This document shows positions 38,346 through 51,318 of a stretch of DNA of 64,000 nt, in pieces. Both the position numbers and the translations under genes were made by a program. A model generated the notes under the pieces. It was not told the DNA's origin and did not search any database. It was given only the letters and a program-made list of their open reading frames with translations. Origin of the DNA: Cucumis sativus (lineage: Eukaryota; Streptophyta; Magnoliopsida; Cucurbitales; Cucurbitaceae); the NCBI RefSeq assembly GCF_000004075.3, contig NC_026656.2, positions 13,826,001 to 13,890,000 on the forward strand, given 5' to 3'. How positions within the stretch are numbered: position 1 is the stretch's first letter; each line of letters starts with the position of its first letter.

Positions 38346-41300
38346 AAAAATGCACATTTTGATGGTAAAAGATAAGAAATTTTCGAGTAAGCTAATGAGG
38401 TATAATCAACTAATTATTTGATTAACAATTATTTATTAACTTAAGAAAATAAAAAGTGATAGTTGAAATATTAAAATTTGGTAGTGACTAAATTATGATT
38501 AGGATCGAGTCATTAAATAAAAACTACATGAATAGTTTGAATAGTTGAGAGTGAAGTGTGTGAGACTATTTAGTTTAGAAATGAAGGGTTGGTGTGTGGG
38601 CAAATTATTGAATAGTGTCTAAGGGGTAGGTTGATATATTTTGAATATGGAATAAAATTTAAATTCAAAGTCAATTTTCATTCATTGTATTTAGTTTTGT
38701 CTATGAGGGGGCCCTAATATTTATGAAAAGTACACATTGAGAGAATCCCATCAAACTCATAAGAAATATGTTTACATGTTTTTGCTTTTTTTTAATAAAT
38801 TGTAGATATTAGAAGTTTTATTTTAATTTCTTTTTAAGAAATATTATAAAGAAAAAATGATTTGAGTTAGACGAGAATCCACCTTGAACGAGATTGGTAT
38901 TTTTCGTTTAGGTAAATGGTGATGGAACGAAGAATTCTTACCTGTTGAGTTAAATTTGTTCACAATAGTGATTTTAAGTTTATTGAAAACAGTTCTCATG
39001 AATAACCCAATCTTTGTAAATTCTCTACGCATAATTTTCACTCCAATCTTCTTGAAAATTTTGGGTGGTTGGATAGACCGTTCCATCCATGTTCTGTTAG
39101 TGAATATATATCTAGTTCGATGTTCAAGGTTTGGACTTTAATTATTTAACTATCTTTAAAAGTATAAACCGTTCGATATTGATAACGAGGACATGCAATG
39201 CAATCTTCCAACAAAAGGGACGTTTAAGGGTGGTTGAAATAGAAGCTTTGAAAATGCACCATTAATCTAATTAATAACTTTGCTTTCAAAATTAAAATAT
39301 CATCATTTCGTTTTTGGGTTTTAGGTCATTTTCAAATATAGCATAATGAACCAAAATATTTACAAAACACAATAGAATTTTAGATCTATGTTGTAAATAT
39401 TTTCAACAAAACAACATTTTCTTTAAAAAAAGAACGAAAAGTCTTTCCTTCCAATGTCAAAAACTTGAAAAGGAAAATTTAGAATTGTAATAGTTTGATG
39501 GTAATTGTGACGTTCCACCACGAGGGAGGAAAAGTTTGGTCCCCATTCCCGTAAGTTTTATACTTTGAAATTTAAAAAGAAAATCTAAAAAATCAACCGT
39601 CTCGAGACTTATGTTTGTGTTTGAAAGTTCAGAATTTGAAAGTTCAGAATTTGAAAGGCTCACTTGAGTTGAATGTTACTAATGCCTATGTTTTTAGATA
39701 ATCTATATATTAGCCCCTATATATATTTGACATTACGACATCGGCAACTCCCCGCAATTTTACACTAAAAAGATGAAAAAAACAAAGAATAATGTTTATA
39801 TAAATACACTAAATAGTAAATTTATCATACTTACTTAACAAATCCCTAAACACAATACCATATTTCAATTCATTCAAACTTTTATGATGCAAATGGAATT
39901 CAATAAAATAGAGTTTGTTGTTCAAGTTAAGTAAATAAAAGAAAATTAAATCCCTCATATATTTATACAAATTACCAACTTGTAATAAAATAAGTTATCT
40001 TCTTTTCCCATTCCTCTCTTTTTCAAGAAATAAAGTATGAATGCTTTTACATATATATATATATATATAGAATACATCAGAAACCAAGTTGTAATAAAAT
40101 AAATGTTTTTTATCCTATTATTTTTCTCTCTTATCTTTAAAGAGAAACAAGGTAGAGAGTGCTTAATTGTGGTTCAAATTATGAACATGAGGAGATATCT
40201 ATTCCATCACATGGTGGCACCCCTTCCCCCACCCAAATACTAATCATAATTTTCATATCTCACTTGTGTGATTTTTTAAATTAAAATTTCACTTTTTTTC
40301 ATATATTCATTCCAACCAGAAAACCAAAGTGAAAATTACGTACATTGCGTAAGAAAGAACTATTACAAAGAGACAAAACTATTACAACGGTTAATTTGAG
40401 AGTTAACATCTTCACTTGAGACAAACCTAAGAAAAAACCACGGGAGCATGTGCAACCTCTTAAGAAAGATATCCATAAAACTATTTGGTTACTTTTAGCC
40501 AAGTTAGTTTTTAAAAATTTATGCCGAAAAATTTAATGATCATTAAGTTAATGTCACCACATCACACATTTTTGTAAGTCATCAAAGATATCCGTCCATA
40601 GCCATGTAAAACATTTTTGAAAATCTCAAGTGAACACACATGAGATGGATGCATTTGGAAAATGCTAAAATTTCAAAAGTAATTGATAGATATTTAATTA
40701 ACCAATAACCTTTTATTTGTGAGTCAACAATTTAGATTGGACGGTTAAATCTTTTGACTTTTTTTTTCACTTTAAAACTCACAATAACAATAAGGAAATA
40801 ATCGCATTGCATTTATATGTTCAAATAAACCAACCGAAGTAAAATTTATATAGTGGCAAATTTGACGTCGAAAATCTAACAAAAATTTGTATAAACTTAA
40901 AAGAAATTGGTAAATGTTTGAAAGAAAATGGATAAGGATTTAGAGTAATTAATATAATAATGAAATGGGAACTTCTTTTCTTCAACCAAATGTTCATCAA
41001 TTTCTTGGGGAAGACTTACTTTTTGTGTTCATATTCACTTTTCTTGCTCTTTCAGCCACAAATCACATGCAATCCAAAATTTCATGTCACCTTCCCTTTT
41101 ATATATTTATGTATATATAAATCATTTTTTCTTCCATTCTCATTGTTTTTATTTATTAATTTTTTTCACATGTGGGGGTATTTACATTATATAAAAAAAT
41201 TATTAGCTAATTGGAAATGATGGTGAGAATAATGGAGAGATCTCTCTTTCATTCTCATTAAGCATTTTCTACATTTTTTGGGTCCTATAATATGTCCTTT

Positions 41301-42104
41301 TTTTTTTAATTTATTATTTCTACATTCATTATAGGCTCTCAATTCTACTTATCTTGAAAAGAAAAAAAATACAATAAAAAAATTAAAAATAACAAAACGG
41401 TTGAAAATATGTACAAAATATCAAATTCTATCAATTAGAATATGAAAATTTGCTATATTTTGTAAATAATTTGGTTCATTACACTATATTTTGAAAATGT
41501 CCTTTATAATAACTTGTTTATTAAAGCTTCTATAATTAATAAAAAAAGTTAAAACAGAGGATAAATGACAAAAATCGTCGTACCCTTAAAGTAATGTGGT
41601 AATTGCAATTACATCCTTAAAGTTTCAATAATTATAATAATTGTGACCCTAAACTTTTAAAAGTGTTAAAATTGGACTTGCAAACTTACAACAATTGTAC
41701 AATTTGGATCTACAAATGATGAAAACCAAATCCTCAAACTTTATATATAATGAGTATAACTTATACGATGTCTATACAAGTTCGAGAATCTAACTTTAAA
41801 ATTTGAATAAGTTTGAGGGCTTACCTTTTAATTTTGTAAGATTAAGGGTATAATTGCAACTATTACTATACTCTTCTCGAAAATTTATTTTGAGTGGGTA
41901 AGCAAAGATAGTTAAATGAATTAGTGTTAATTTATACATACAACCCTTTTTGGAAAACTTGAGCAACATTATCTTTAAAGCAAAGGTTGAGCCTTCCTCT
42001 TGGTGCTATAATAATCTTCAAACATTAATGCATATACCAAAGTCTATATAAAAATTTTAAGAATAATGTTGAATTGCATAACAATATTCTAAAAAATGGT
42101 AAAT

Positions 42105-42200
42105 ATAGCAAAGACAATGCGATAGACAAACTTATATTATTGATAGACTTTAACAAATTTTGTTATATTTCTACATTTTAAAAATGTTGTTACATATATG
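42105..42200. repeat. AT-rich TCTATCA/TGATAGA repeat copy
   Basis: Contains ATTGATAGACTTTAACAAAT then TTTGTTATATTTCTACATTT, matching the copies at 38190-38345 and 59000-59075. Confidence 0.55.
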
Positions 42201-42589
42201 TTGTTATTACTTGCAACTATCTCTAAAGTTTATGAACCAAGTTTTTTACTGAGTATCCAACCGCTACAGGATATGAAAGATCAGACTTTTAATTTTTAGA
42301 GAAAAAAAAAGTCATATTAATTATTGTTGAATTAGACTATCCAATCCCCAACTTACTCTTAAATATAAGAGTAAAATAATCACATGAGAATGTAGCATTG
42401 CCTAGAGGTGTGTGCATGATGTGTGTGATACCACGAGGGAGGCATCCAAATGTCTACACACCTTCATAGATTCATGTGATAGCTTTGTTCCCATGCACAT
42501 TAGGTGGGTGAAATATAAATGATAACAATCAGATCTAAAATATTAATAAATACAGTATAATCAAATATATTTTTTTTTTATAAATACGG

Positions 42590-42795
42590 TAGTTTTTTTT
42601 TTTAAATATAACAAAATTTATATCTAACTTTGATAGACTATATCGTTGATAAATTTTGTTATATCTTTGCAATTCTTGATCCAAAATATTTATCAAACAC
42701 AACAAAACTTCAAATCTATCATATTGATAGACCTTTGTTAGTATCAATTAAAATATGGAATTCTACTGTATCTTGTAAATATATATTTTCAACCG
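42590..42795. repeat. AT-rich TCTATCA/TGATAGA repeat copies, head to head
   Basis: GATAAATTTTGTTATATCTT near 42651 and the block AAACTTCAAATCTATCATAT near 42705 represent two adjacent copies of the family, the second continuing as TTGATAGACCTTTGTTAGTA. Confidence 0.5.
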
Positions 42796-43030
42796 TTGTT
42801 GTCAATTGACAATTATTCTCCCAAATGTTTTTGTTTTAGTAATAAGTAAAATTTAAAACAACCAAAATGCTCTCAAACTATTTTTTATGGCTACATTTAA
42901 TTAATCCTTCAATTTAGATAATCACTCACAGAATGGTACCAATTGAATGGTAATAAAATACATTGTTCTTCTAGAAAAAAATTATGACAATTACTCATCT
43001 TTTTTTTTTTTCTTTTTCTATTAAAAAACG

Positions 43031-43117
43031 TCTATAATGTTCAAGTGTTAGCATTACGTATATGTTAATAAACCATCTATAATGTTCAAGTGTTAGCATT
43101 ACGTATATGTTAATAAA
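43031..43117. repeat. Perfect two-copy tandem duplication, 45-bp period
   Basis: The 42-base block starting TCTATAATGTTCAAGTGTTA is identical at 43031-43072 and 43076-43117, separated by CCA. Perfect identity in noncoding DNA implies a recent event. Confidence 0.95.
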
Positions 43118-45479
43118 TCATGATGTCACATTAAGAGAGAAAGATACCTTTGAACTTTCATAAATAATGTTGATTAAATCATGACAATAACACAATAATC
43201 TCATAAGCGCTAACAATTAAATTAAGTAAATTAATTAAAAGAAGACGATTAAGAATGATGATTAAATCTTCATTTTAAGGTAAAGCATCCCATCCAAGCA
43301 ATAAACCCTACTTGAAAAGGAGAGCTTTTGAGAGAGATGAATATTAAACTCACCATTGCATGTGCTTCCCTAAATTATAATATAAAGTTAAATTATAATA
43401 TAAAGTTTTCATTGATAACATGATATATGAAAATTAAAGTATGTTTTGTTAATTACTCCTTTTAAGTGACTAACTTTTTTATTATTTTTTTGCCAAAAAA
43501 AAAAAACTTTTATTATAAAACAAAATTTGAGCCACTTAAGTTTTAAAATTAGGAGTAAAGTCAATGTCATACTCTATTATATTTTTTTAGGCTTAGTTTG
43601 TGGTTGCTATCAAACCCTTGGTGATTGGTTAATCATAATAAGTGACATGACTCAAGAACCTTGAGATGCAAAAGGGATTGTTTTTCTTTAAAAATGCTAT
43701 GCACAAGATATGAAGGATTTAATCTGTCATATGTAGATCCATCAAAGGCCTAGGGCACGTCCCGTCAACTTATTATATAGTAGACAAATCAAGTTATTAG
43801 TATTGAGCTTATAACCAAAACTTTTGCAAAAGTAACGAAATCAAATCCAACCCAAGATTTAAATTGAGGAAAAGTAAAAAATGTATAGATACACTTGATA
43901 GAGACTATTAATATATCTTTGATACACTTGATACCACACTTAATACACTTGATATACAGTTTAATCCCCTACCACTGTTAGATCCGTTTTTTTTTTTTTT
44001 CAATTTTTGATTCTTAATACTTTGTAGTCGATATATCCAATACTTGATTAATTTAATGTAACACCAAAACAAAAATAACTTTTTTTTTTCTTTTCAGAAA
44101 ACAAATATCAAATATAAATATTTATATACTTCATCTTTCTCCCCCACATCACAAATCATTAGTAACCTATTGACTTAAATATTGGTACCAAGAATGATTT
44201 GAGAATCATACCCAAAGAGAGAGAGAGAGAAGCAATAAACCCAATATAGAAAAGTCTTATCATATAGTTGTTGACAAATCATTTACATTATAAATCTTTA
44301 TAAACTTCATCATTCATAAACCTTCCATAACAGCTCTCAAAGAAAGAACCATTCAAATGGAAAGAAATCCCAATAAAGAAAAGTAAATATATTACATAAT
44401 GGAACGAGAAGAAGAACATAGTCTTATTCCTCTTCCAATGCCATCTGAAATGGACACAAAGGACACCAATTAATATAGACATATATACCTGTATATATGT
44501 TTGTGTATATCCTCTCTTTCAACAAGGAAACTTCGAAACAATGAAAGAGGAAAGAACTTGGCCATACCCTCTTTCGAACTTCCTAAAATATTTTTTGAAA
44601 GCAAATCCTAAAAGGAGTATGACATTGGGAACTTATGAATAGACAATGGAGGTTTATTGAAAAGGATATAGTGTTAGCCACACTAATGTGTAATTATCTC
44701 ACTTTTTTTGTAATGATTCTTATCTTCTTCGTACAAACAAGTTTACCGTTACTATTCAGTCCAAGTTTCAACATCAATAATCAACATTGTCTGTGAGATA
44801 GACGAGCATGTGGGGGTAGGGGACGACAATAACATGTAAAGTAGACCTTGCAAAAAGTCTCAAATATCATGAAAGAGTTGCAATGAAGAGAACTTCAATC
44901 AACACTACCATATAAGAAAAATACTTAGAAACATAAAAGAAATATTCAAACATCTCCATCAACCACATAAAGATGCACTAGTTATAACTCTCACTAATGC
45001 AAATCTAAAGGTACATATTGTTCGGTGGATGGAAGAAACTCAATGGATATTCTAATTCACAAAACTATTTTGATGTAACAAGGTCATAGTTGAGAAACAA
45101 CTCAACGCTACTAACGACATTTTAGATAGAAAAAGTTAGTATTAAAGGGATGATAGATATTTGGAGATGACATTTGAAGTAGGAAAGATGGTAGATGATT
45201 GGATGTGTTGGTTATAATGTAATTGTAAGAGTGTCTTGAATTGGGTTGATAAGAAATAATATTTAGAAAAATTAGTAAAATATTGTTGGAGAGTGAGAGA
45301 GAAGTCAAAACAACTAATTAGATAGAAAAGGTTTTTATGAAAAATGTGGACGGTGGATCATAGAGAAAATGGGCCAAAAGCTATTTTATGGAGATTTTAT
45401 AAAAATGTGCTAGTTTTGAAAAATGAAAGTATGAGGGGCAAAATGGGAATATGGGAACTCAGTTGGATTCCAACACTTT

Positions 45480-46449
45480 TTTTCGTTTTCCATCCATTTC
45501 ATTTTCCTCCTTTTTCCAAGTTTTCATCTCAATTAGGGCACACAAACACGATCTTTGTTTCTTCACCGGACATCTCTCCGATCTGCTATTCAGGTTCTTT
45601 CCTATCTCTCTCATTTATTTCCCGATCCAGATTTACTCATTTCAATTCGCCATGAATTCGTTTCCCGATCTTCTTCTTCCTTCTTCATCTATCAAAACCG
45701 TTTCGAGTGTTTCTGCACACGCTTTCAAGTCCTTGTCGTTTGTGGTTCTATTTTTTTTTTTTAGTTAGAAGTAGTTTAAACTGCCTTTTTGTTTAGAAGA
45801 ATCAGTTCAGAAACAGTACGATAATTCCGGTTCATCCATTTATATATTTTTGGATCTTGTTTGGTTAGTTGAGGGACAAGCATTCCTGAACGAGTACTTT
45901 TTAGTAGATGTAATTAGCTATTTCTACAGCAATATCATGTTTGTTCATGGAAGATTCTCAAATCTCAAGAGTGGCTGCTTTTTTTTATAGATATGCAATT
46001 CATGTGGAGATGCTACCTTATGGTTTGAAGTTAGTCGGAGTAGTTCTACAAGCCTTGATTTTCTTATGGAGGTTTGGATTTTTTCTTTACTTCTATTCTC
46101 ATTTTTCTTCTTAGTTTTAGAAGCTGCCTGGACTGTAGTGACTGTGGGATTATCAAACGAGACTCAGTTCTTAAAACGTTGTGGGAATTGTTCATGTTTG
46201 AAGTATATATTTGCACTCGTAGTTTTACGTATTATACGGACTCTGCAGCCACAGTGGGTTTAGATTTTGGTGTTTTTATCATACTTCTGGGCTTACTCTT
46301 ACACTATACTATTATTTTCAGGCTGTAATTTGATTAGCAATAAAGCTTTTCAGATAGCTTCTCTATCTTTTGGCTTCTCAAAGACTGGAACTGCTGTTTT
46401 GGACGAAGGAATGAAATTTGCATAGTTTATTTTACTCTCACCTCATGCC
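45480..46449 (+). promoter_or_regulatory. Leader region of the NOT2 gene
   Basis: The pyrimidine-rich stretch 45470-45620 resembles a plant 5' leader. CTGCTATTCAGGTTCTTTCC near 45588 could be the end of a noncoding exon followed by a donor. The first coding ATG is at 46450. A TATA box was not identified with confidence. Confidence 0.4.
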
Positions 46450-49400
46450 ATGTCGGGTTTACTTAATGTACTGTCAGCTATCTACATTTTTGTCTAAGAT
46501 TGCGTTGGAACATGTGTATGTTCAGTTGCATATTGTTTCTTGAAGTTCATTACTGATACTTTCCTGTGGTCCTCGGCCTTTTGGCTAAGATCAAGTGTAT
46601 TACTGATACTTTCCTGTGTTACTTGATTCTCTGCGGAAGTCATTGATCTATTACATATAGTTCAAGGAACTTGGAATTTTGAGAAATTAAGAAATTAAGA
46701 AATTAAGCCTATAGTTTATTTCATTTTTATTTGATGGTCTAGTTAGGATTTCAGTTTTAATTGGTTTAGGTTTTTTGTTTGTAAGAACGTGGTTCTTTCA
46801 TTTGTTGAAATTTAATTCCTACCCATGCCTAATTCTCACTGAATTTCTAGTCTATCTAGGTTGATTTAATCTTATTTTCACAACAATCAGCTGCATAATC
46901 ATATGCCTTTGTCGGGTTAGCATACTATGACAGGATCTTGTGCATTTATGCAGAAGTTAGTGGTTACACATGGACTCATTCTTTGTGACAAATGATTTAT
47001 CTTCTTCTCCCTGTTATGATGACCCCTTATAATTCTACTGCAAAATTTTTTGATTCAAGTATAAGATTCTCATGAAAATATGATTTCTAAATTCTGACGC
47101 TCTTGTTCTTTGCAGTCATCTCTTAATGGATCAGCTTCAAATCTTCCAGATGGTACTGGGCGATCATTTGCTACCTCATTTTCTGGTCAGTCTGGTGCAG
47201 CCTCCCCTGTTTTTCATCACTCCGGTGCGTGCATGTTTCTAGAGTTTCTGTATTTATCTTTCAAATTTATGCAACTTAGAGGTCTTAATTTCCAGGAGGA
47301 GGGTTGCATAACATCCATGGAAGCTTCAGTATTCAAAACATGTCAGGTGCACTAACTTCAAGAAACTCAACGATAAATAATGTTCCATCTGGTGGAGTGC
47401 AGCAACCTACTGGCACACTTTCCAGTGGGCGTTTTGCTTCAAACAACCTCCCTGTTGCTCTTTCTCAGGTATCTTTCAGAGCCAGGGACTCAGGCTATTT
47501 ATCCATCAATGAATGCCATGTTTATTGACTGAAATCTCTGTAGTTTATTTGATTTTCATTTATGGTGGACACGAAAAATTAAGTTGTTGAATGATAACAT
47601 AGTTGAGATATCTTTGCTTAGTGAAGGAAAATATGCTCGTTTTGAAGTTTGAAAATTTGATTTTATAAACATTTACTCTGATAAATTTGTTGAAGAAATG
47701 ATGGAGAGTTGTTTACATATCAGATACCAGATCCTAATGTTCATAACTAAACTTCTATAAGATTTCTGATCATTGAAGTCGATAAAATGACATCTTTTAA
47801 GAGATCTAGTAGCAGCGAAGTTGAAACCCTAATCTTATCCTCTCAGTAACCCTCGTAATTGTGTGTTTGCACTCCATTTTAACTTTGTTCTCTCTCTTCT
47901 GTAGTTGTCTCACGGCAGCTCCCATGGGCATTCAGGAGTCGCAAGTAGAGGAGGTATAAGTGTTGTTGGAAACCCTGGATTTAGTAGTAGCACAAATGCA
48001 GTTGGCGGTTCTATTCCTGGGATTCTATCTACTTCTGCTGCTATTGGTAATCGAAATACTGTTCCAGGATTGGGTGTGTCCCCAATTTTGGGAAATGCAG
48101 GTCCTCGGATCACAAGTTCAATGGGAAATATGGCCAGTGGAGGCAACATAGGAAGGAGTATAACTGCGGGTGGGGGATTGTCATTACCTGGTCTTGCTTC
48201 TCGCCTAAACCTTGGTGCAAATAGTGGATCCGGAAGCTTAACTGTGCAAGGACAAAACCGTCTAATGAGTGGTGTGCTTCCACAAGGTATGATCCCTTGA
48301 ATTTGTGGACGAATATTTGCATTTATGTACACTGTCCAGCATCTTGTAGTAATATTTCCGTACTCGGTTCTAACCATTGCATGGGTATCTAGATGCATCT
48401 TAAAACAATGGTCGTATTCTTTGCAAATGTATTTTGAGATTTTGTTCTGTACTCGGTTCTCTAACCATTGCATGCTATCTTTGAATTTGACTATTTCTTT
48501 CATTAATAATTTAATTTGAACTAGACATTAGCTAGTGGGAGAACGTCATATTCCTTTTTATGCACCTTTTGCTCAAAGATGAAAAGATCATTTTAGATGT
48601 TAGTGCAATTAAAATTAATCGTTCTGTTTGAAATAGTATTTATGCTTACATCTGTATTCATGCTATATTTTAGTTGAAAATATTATGTGCTATTTTGGTC
48701 GTTGATGACATGTTCTTGCTTCAGGATCTCAACAGGTCATTTCTATGTTGAGTAATTCTTATCCTAGTGCTGGAGGTCCCCTTTCCCAAAACCACATGCA
48801 GAGTGTGAATAGTTTGAATTCTTTGGGGATGTTGAATGAAGTGAACACCAATGACAATTCTCCTTTTGACATTAATGATTTTCCTCAGTTAACAAGTCGT
48901 CCAAGTTCAGCAGGAGGGCCTCAAGGGCAATTAAGTTAGTAGCTAATTATTGTTGGTCTTTAGTTTTTTTTCCTTCCCTTTTCTGCCAGTTTTGACTTAT
49001 AGGGTGTTTTGTTTAATTGTTTCAGGTTCGCTGAGAAAGCAGGGCCTTAGTCCTATTGTTCAACAAAATCAAGAGTTCAGCATTCAGAATGAAGACTTTC
49101 CAGCATTGCCTAGATTTAAAGGTGCAAATCCTTTCTTTGCATTACCTAATACCTAGTAGGTTTCATTCATTTAAATCATAAGCCAAAACTTGGTTTGCTG
49201 TACTCTACCCTATTTTTTGGTCAAAGATTAAATCCAATAATGTTAGAAATATTCATTCGGAAATATCCTAGTTGCCCTTGAATAATTGCTGAATAGATGG
49301 AGTATTGAAGTAGAATTTCAAATTTCATTTTTCCAGTAGGTCATTGCAATTATTAAGCTCAGGTGCTTCTTCAATAGAGAGTAAAGATTATTTCGATCTT

Positions 49401-51318
49401 CTCTTTGGATTGTAAATTTATAGCATGACCCAAGTTAACCTCATTCTTACTTTGAATATAAAACAGGACACTTCCAATCATTGATTATAGTTCTAGATCG
49501 TGTGCAGGTGGCAATGCTGACTATGGCATGGACATTCATCAGAAAGATCAACATGATAATTCTGTGCCTATGATGCAGTCTCAACAGTTCTCTGTGCGAA
49601 CACGTTTTACTCAATCTCTTGCTAACTATCATCATTTTGGCGATGGGGTGCTTATCAACTTTTCCCTTGTTTTGATCTTCAGATTGGAAGGTCTGCTGGA
49701 TTTAACCTAGGGGGCACCTATTCACACCGACCCCAGCAGCAGCAGCAACATTCTCCAGCTGTCAGTAACAGCTCGGTCTCCTTTCCACCTGCAAATAATC
49801 AGGATCTCCTCCATTTACATGGATCAGATATGTTCCCATCTTCACATGCTGCATCCTATCACCAGCAGGTGTGCGATTCTATTGCACTAGTCTAAAGGAA
49901 GAAAATATTTTACCCCTCGTATTTAAGCTCTTGGTTTTTCTTAACTGAAATGCAGTTTCAAGTTTCATTCTTTTGACGTCATTTGCTCTCATTATTAAAA
50001 AAATTCAACAGGATTAAATGTTTTGGTAGATCAGTAGCCTATATGTCTTAAATGTCTTCTTCGTTGATAGTTCTCAATATCGATGCTTTGTTAATGAGCA
50101 GTCTAGTGGGCCTCCTGGTATTGGGTTAAGACCTCTGAGCTCTCCTAATTCAGCTTCTGGAATGAGTTATGACCAACTTATTCCGCAATATCAGCAGCAT
50201 CCGAGTCAATCTCAGTTTCGATTGCAACATATGTCTGGTGTTAGCCAGTCATTTAGAGATCAAGGCCTGAAATCTATGCAGGCGACTCAATCTTCTCCTG
50301 ATCCGTTTGGTTTACTTGGTTTGTTAAGTGTGATAAGGTTGAGCGATCCTGATCTTGCATCCCTTGCACTCGGAATCGATTTGACCACATTAGGATTAAA
50401 TTTGAATTCAGCGGATAACCTTCACAAGACCTTTGGCTCCCCATGGTCCGATGAACCTGCCAAGGGTGATCCAGATTTCAATGTACCGCAATGCTATCTT
50501 ATTAAACCACCACCTTCACTACATGTGAGATTCTTCACCTTTAATGTATCCCTCTCCAAGTTCATATCTGAAACTTCCTTCAGTTTCACTTTCACTTTCA
50601 TCTCAACTGATTAACTATTTTTGTAACTGCAGCGAGGCTACTTCTCAAAATTTACTCTGGAGACACTGTTTTATATATTTTTCAGGTGTCATATATTTAA
50701 ATCATTTTACACTCTTCTTTTTCCTTTCGCTATATATAATTAATTCTGTTGTGTCGTGGTGTCTGCAGCATGCCAAAAGACGAAGCTCAGTTATACGCTG
50801 CAAATGAACTGTAAGCTAGCTCCTTCTGTTATTGACTTACTGTCACCAAAGTCTTAAAACGTCAATGTTTTTTTTTTAAAAAAATTTCTTTAGTTACCAA
50901 ATGCATTAATTTATTTTCAAAATGACTTGAAAAGTTAAAACCAATCGCTCCCACCCTTAAATTTGGTTAGGTTTCTCCCTAAGGTCTGTTACCAATATTT
51001 TGTATTTTGTATTTTTGTTAGTTATAATAGAGGCTGGTTTTATCACAAAGAACATCGGTTCTGGTTCATTCGGGTCTCAAACATGGAACCACTTGTGAAG
51101 ACTAGCACGTACGAAAGAGGATCATATCTCTGTTTCGACCCCCACACGTTCGAAACTGTACGCAAGGTTCGTGGAGTTATCAATATTTCTCATTTCTCAT
51201 TTCCCATATCATTATATCAACTCATTCTTATTGCTTATATTACATCCATTGGCTTCAGGATAATTTCGTTCTCCACTACGAGATGGTAGAAAAGAGACCT
51301 GTTCTATCCCAACACTAA
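46450..51318 (+). CDS. NOT2: CCR4-NOT complex subunit NOT2 (VIP2-like)
   Basis: Thirteen coding exons give 660 residues: 46450-46467, 47116-47224, 47296-47468, 47905-48286, 48725-48934, 49026-49121, 49508-49593, 49683-49868, 50102-50524, 50633-50685, 50769-50810, 51022-51166 and 51259-51318. All junctions are GT-AG and in frame. The first coding exon has only six codons (MSGLLN) and was placed because homologues start this way before SSLNGSASNLPDG. The N-terminal two thirds are Gly/Ser/Asn- and Gln-rich. The NOT2/3/5 domain fills about 475-655 (SLALGIDLTTLGLNLNS, FSMPKDEAQLYAANELYNRG, VRKDNFVLHYEMVEKRP). NOT2 is a core scaffold subunit linking deadenylases to NOT1. Plant VIP2 also affects transcription and was first found as a VirE2-interaction-network protein. 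The gene appears intact. Confidence 0.95.
46572..46599 (+). pseudogene. 28-nt U2 snRNA 5' fragment in NOT2 intron 1
   Basis: CTCGGCCTTTTGGCTAAGAT followed by CAAGTGTA equals the 5' part of U2 snRNA, in sense orientation. It stops just before the GUAGUA branch-site-pairing segment. It is flanked by 20-base direct repeats at 46549-46568 and 46599-46618 (ATTACTGATACTTTCCTGTG). No U2 promoter or remaining U2 body is present, so this is a fragment, not an snRNA gene. Confidence 0.85.

Larger units (their letters stand above)
32594..45340. other. Gene-poor AT-rich interval of about 12.7 kb
   Basis: Neither strand shows a coding gene. The longest open frames are under 110 codons, low-complexity and lack family motifs. 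The interval holds a 64-bp TA microsatellite, a perfect 45-bp-period duplication, and several copies of an AT-rich family built around TCTATCA...TGATAGA. A slightly less AT-rich island at 35500-35960 shows no open frame I can identify. GA runs occur at 44215-44230. Confidence 0.65.

Noticed and set aside
46572..46599. Functional U2 snRNA gene
   Set aside because: Only 28 bases match, with none of the later U2 sequence, no upstream sequence element and no TATA at the expected distance.
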